Positions 60,601 to 64,000 of a stretch of DNA of 64,000 nucleotides are shown here, piece by piece; the stretch's first letter is position 1; the number at the start of each line of letters is the position of its first letter. Origin of the DNA: Leucocoprinus leucothites (lineage: Eukaryota > Basidiomycota > Agaricomycetes > Agaricales > Agaricaceae); contig JAACJO010000007.1 of assembly GCA_013368445.1 (NCBI GenBank), positions 1,674,001-1,738,000 of the forward strand, read 5' to 3'. Below the pieces are notes generated by a model that saw only the letters and a list, made by a program, of their open reading frames with translations, searched no databases and was not told the DNA's origin. Both the position numbers and the translations under genes were made by a program.

Positions 60601-63454
60601 TCTTAAAATAGCTGATATGGAAGTAACACGAGGGGTGGGATGTTGTGTCTGGCATCACAGCTGCGCAACCTGGCAGAGGAAGTCTTCGAAGCTACTCGCA
60701 TCCGATTTTTGGTTCATCATGCTCATGACCTTGATCGGGTGGTCCACGTCGTTCCTATCCAAATGCAGCTGATCTGAATATACAAACTCGACTAACCCTG
60801 ATCAATGGTTCTGACCAGACTCGGTGCTGTTGATAGTTGATCGTAGTAGAGATCTTGGGCTTTTTTGGTAGGGATAGAACGTGCTGATAGAACGCTCCTT
60901 CAGCGGGCCTGTCGGATTAGTAGAAGTTGGGGCAACTATAGAGCCTTCAAGTCGGAAGTGGACTTTGGCGGCTGAGGCAGGGGAGGCGATTTCGGGAATT
61001 AAGGGGCTCTGCGAAGGCGGAAGTCTTCCCGAACTGAAAGAAGGGGATAGAACTTTAAACTCAGTGTGAAAGGCCTCAGCTCGACCCTCTTATCATCATT
61101 TTTTTTTGTATAAGAGTGCATCAGTGCTACTTGTGAAGGATAAGTAGCGAATGTAGAGTGGATAAATGATTTTAGGGCCATTTGACTCGACTATGCCGGT
61201 CGGCCGAAGTAGTAAGATAGGAAAGAAGCCCCCTAAAGGCGTGAGTATTAGCAAGTTAAAGGAAGGTCAAGTTGGGAAGCCAGATGGTAAAAGGGTGATC
61301 AATTAAACCTCCCCTACTTGTAGGAATACGTGTGCTGAAGAGAAGCCAATACAATGGACCAGAAGCTTGGTGTCAGGCTGCAGGATTGAGGCATGGGACG
61401 GGAGAACGCTATTATCGCTAAGTGCGGATCTTCTGTAGGCGGAGGAAGGTGAAAGGGTTCCCTTGCGGGGAGAAGACCACGGAGGTATTTAGAACCAGCA
61501 GAACCCAAAGATGAATTAGTTCTGAGATCATATACAAAGGTAACTTGAAAGGTTGGGCCATGAGTGAGAGCGAATTTTGTAGTAGAAGCGAGCTGAGCTT
61601 CCGCACTGCCCCAGATACAGGGAAGAGAGTTTGATAGATTATGATGTTGGCACTGATATCCCAGGGAGATAATTACATTCCTGAGTCCTATCACGGATAT
61701 GTTTGGTCTCAGCATCCGAAGGGGGCATTGGCTGCAGCAGATTCTATTCATAAACCCAATTATTAGCTAAGTTCTGTTAAATAAGAACTCGAGAAAGGGT
61801 AAGGTGAACCAATGAAGAGCGTGGGTTATCATTGACATAATAGAGAGATCCGTGTGCTATTGCTGCTGCCAAGCCTTCCGGCGAAAATGTTGAGCAGAAG
61901 GTAAACCGGTAAATATACATACATGTTTCGTGATGATATTTGTGAGCTAAAAGATGCCTGGTGACCTCGAATTGACGCCGTGATTTCCTGATTCACGACC
62001 AGTGGCCAGGTATGGGATCCCTTTTAGCCTGACCTGTCAGATGGATGATGAGTGAATGCCTTGTACCCGCGGTGACCCTACATTCTGGGGTATCCGACTC
62101 GCCGAAGCCGCAAGCCCGGAAGTGCGGAAGACTCTTTAGAATTGAGTTGACGGGTGTAGATGTTACCTGAATCCAACGTGATACTTACGCAGATTCCCAG
62201 GAGATTGGCTGTAATAGCAACTATAGCCGGACACTTGGGGGACATATGTCATCTCATGAGCCACACACCTGAGGCGTAAATCGTGGCGTGCATGTGTTTA
62301 GCAGGTCCTGGCAAGGGGTGATGACATCCCGTTTGCCGTGCAAGTCCTGTATATAGCATTGTGAACGAGCGTACAGAGCGCATGTTCCGTGCCTGGGTAA
62401 GGCGTGGTTTAGGATGGTAGCTAAGCAAGAGATAAATGATTATGTCGCCCAGTCCAGTAAGATTCGTTTGTCATGAAAGAATGAGTCATTCTTACGCCCC
62501 AACAGCAGCACAAACCCCTCGGAAATAACGAGCCCCACATCCATGTTTGCGGCGGGAAATGTTATTGAACAACAAGGAACCCATGTAGTATGTGCTTCAA
62601 CGCGTAGATCGGGTGATGAACAGGGTCCAGCTGGTTGATCATCTCATCGGTAGGTTATGAACTAGTGTGACGATGTCAAAATTGGATGTCGCGCTACGAG
62701 ATGCAGGAACAGCCCAACATCGTCATACTCCGCAGTAGCTACTGAGAGCGATCGCATCTGGATTAGCGGTTTGCATTGATTATCGATTATTTGACTCTCG
62801 GGTGAGATGAACAAGGAGCTAACCGAGATGATGTCAATAATTGACCGATATGGAAGACCGCGAGGAAGCCACCACAGGCCTGTAACAACTATCGATTCAG
62901 ATGCGAGGCCTCGAGGAATAATACTACATGGAGAGATCAACGCAATCTATTCCTTACACATGGGGGACGTCTGGATGCTTATTACTGCGATTGGGTAACC
63001 TGTGGCACTGGAGCAGTTGGTAAGGGTATATGATGCCAACTTTGAAAGTCTGATGAGTAACTATGTCGCGAGGCATGACAAAACCTCGAAGTTGACAAAT
63101 TTGGTGGAAGCTTTGTGCGTCGTCAGCCATAGGAATGGGCCGCAAATTCCATGAGGATTAATTCGATGTAGATGGGAGATATATATATATATGAGCAAAC
63201 GTGGTGACAATGAGTTTTCAAGCTGACTTTTTGACACCATCAATTATGCGCCCATTATTTGCGCGGACCAAACAGAGAAGACGCCGAGGACGTCACCTTC
63301 AACACCGAACACACTCACAGGACACAACTACTCGAGTCTTCCTCGCCGCATGACTTCCTCTTCTAACTGACCACTCGCCAATCATTAATTCACAAAACCA
63401 AACTCCGGTTGGACCAATATATCAACTCAGCCTCGGCTGCGGTTATACCACAAC
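57602..63454. other. Large gene-poor interval
   Basis: This is 5.9 kb without a recognisable gene. Frames with true ATG starts exist at 58745-59011 (minus, 88 aa) and 61314-61751 (minus, 145 aa), but neither resembles a known protein. A frame at 60107-60469 (minus) starts at GTG. I found no transposase, integrase or reverse transcriptase motifs and no clear terminal repeats. A short (AT)n run lies near 63180. Confidence 0.5.
61314..61751 (-). CDS. Unrecognised 145-aa ORF
   Basis: ATG-initiated (MNRICCSQCPLRMLRPN), intronless, with five Cys and no identifiable domain, signal peptide or membrane helix. It lies alone in a gene-poor stretch. Coding status is uncertain. Confidence 0.15.
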   Translation of the reverse strand: MNRICCSQCPLRMLRPNISVIGLRNVIISLGYQCQHHNLSNSLPCIWGSAEAQLASTTKFALTHGPTFQVTFVYDLRTNSSLGSAGSKYLRGLLPAREPFHLPPPTEDPHLAIIAFSRPMPQSCSLTPSFWSIVLASLQHTYSYK

Positions 63455-64000
63455 ATGGAACAGGAGCATCAGACGATTCCTCAGGATATAGACAATAAAG
63501 AGGACGCGGTATCGAGTCCGAGCCCTTCACCAGAAGCCACATCATCGGCAAGACCGCAAACAAGCGAAGCGGTGATCGAACCTCAGGCTAAAAACGTGGA
63601 TCTTCATTTACCGGACACAGGAGGGGAGACTGGGGTGAATGTCAATGACGCACAAAGCCGCGCCACGCCGCCTATCAACCGCACAAATGTAATTTTCATT
63701 TTGTTCTCTCTGCTTTAGCTGTCCAGGTGTATTTATCGCGATACCCCTCCTCTATTTTGTTGCTCGCATGCAGGCCTCGGAGTTCAATAGCACGCAAAAC
63801 ACGGATGAGTCTGGTGACTTCTCACCAGGACAGCTGGACCATGCCAATGTGGTGGAGGAGGATACCATGTCGGCGGAAGGCTGGGACCCGCTTCGAAGTT
63901 CTACCAAGGAGCCTTCCGCGGAGAAAGACTCGAGGGCGCTCGACTTGGCTCAAACATTGCAAATGGAGGATGAAAGTGCTGCCCAACCAGCCAGCCAGGA
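63455..64000 (+). CDS. Acidic Ser/Pro-rich protein, N-terminal part (cut by right edge)
   Basis: Exon 1 (63455-63688) starts MEQEHQTIPQDIDNKEDAVS. An 85-bp intron (GTAATT...GCAG) joins in phase 0 to exon 2 (63774 to the window end): ASEFNSTQNTDESGDFSPG and onward. The visible 150 or so residues are Glu/Asp/Ser/Pro-rich and disordered, with no domain. A TATA-like AATATATC lies at about 63416. Function unknown; the informative part lies beyond the window. Confidence 0.7.

Overview
This is nuclear DNA of a filamentous basidiomycete, most likely a mushroom-forming Agaricomycete. The genes are broken by many short GT-AG introns of about 45-85 nt. The gene set includes an F-box/LRR protein of the kind expanded in mushrooms, two tandem microsomal P450s, a fungal ADAM protease, and an orthologue of the endosomal mRNA-transport scaffold Upa2. 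I found no viral, bacterial or CRISPR content, no intact transposon, and no tRNA or rRNA that I could support. Exon joins given here come from splice motifs, reading frame and family similarity, not from transcripts.

Left part (1-24.7 kb): the 3' half of URB2 (ribosome biogenesis) enters from the left edge. A small trypsin-like protease, probably mitochondrial, follows after 84 bp. Next comes a gene-poor stretch with a good promoter but no recognisable product, then an RBM26/27-type RNA-binding protein. Three minus-strand metabolic genes follow: two intact cytochrome P450 paralogues and a mitochondrial branched-chain aminotransferase. An F-box protein with a short, easily missed first exon comes next. 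A strong RNA hairpin (19967-20033) lies between the last two.

Middle (24.7-47.7 kb) is the densest part. It holds the 1938-aa Upa2-like scaffold with three PAM2-type motifs and a terminal GWW, a KES1/OSH4 oxysterol-binding protein whose second intron has an aberrant GA donor, and the DBP3 DEAD-box helicase. Then come an ADAM metalloprotease whose third zinc-ligand His sits on a 6-nt micro-exon, mitochondrial ClpP, and, divergent from it across 182 bp, the Brr6/Brl1 nuclear-envelope protein.

Right part (47.7-64 kb): a SERF-like 66-aa protein with a 7-nt first exon, the SSN6/CYC8 TPR corepressor, a 6-kb gene-poor stretch, and the first two exons of an unrecognised acidic protein cut by the right edge.

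Most genes are conserved housekeeping functions: ribosome biogenesis (URB2, DBP3), RNA handling (RBM26-like, UPA2), sterol/PI4P traffic (KES1), mitochondrial proteostasis (ClpP), the nuclear pore (BRL1) and transcription (SSN6). I see no operon-like pathway. The items most worth following are the UPA2 orthologue with its non-canonical PAM2 motifs, the KES1 donor site, the micro-exons and the hairpin.
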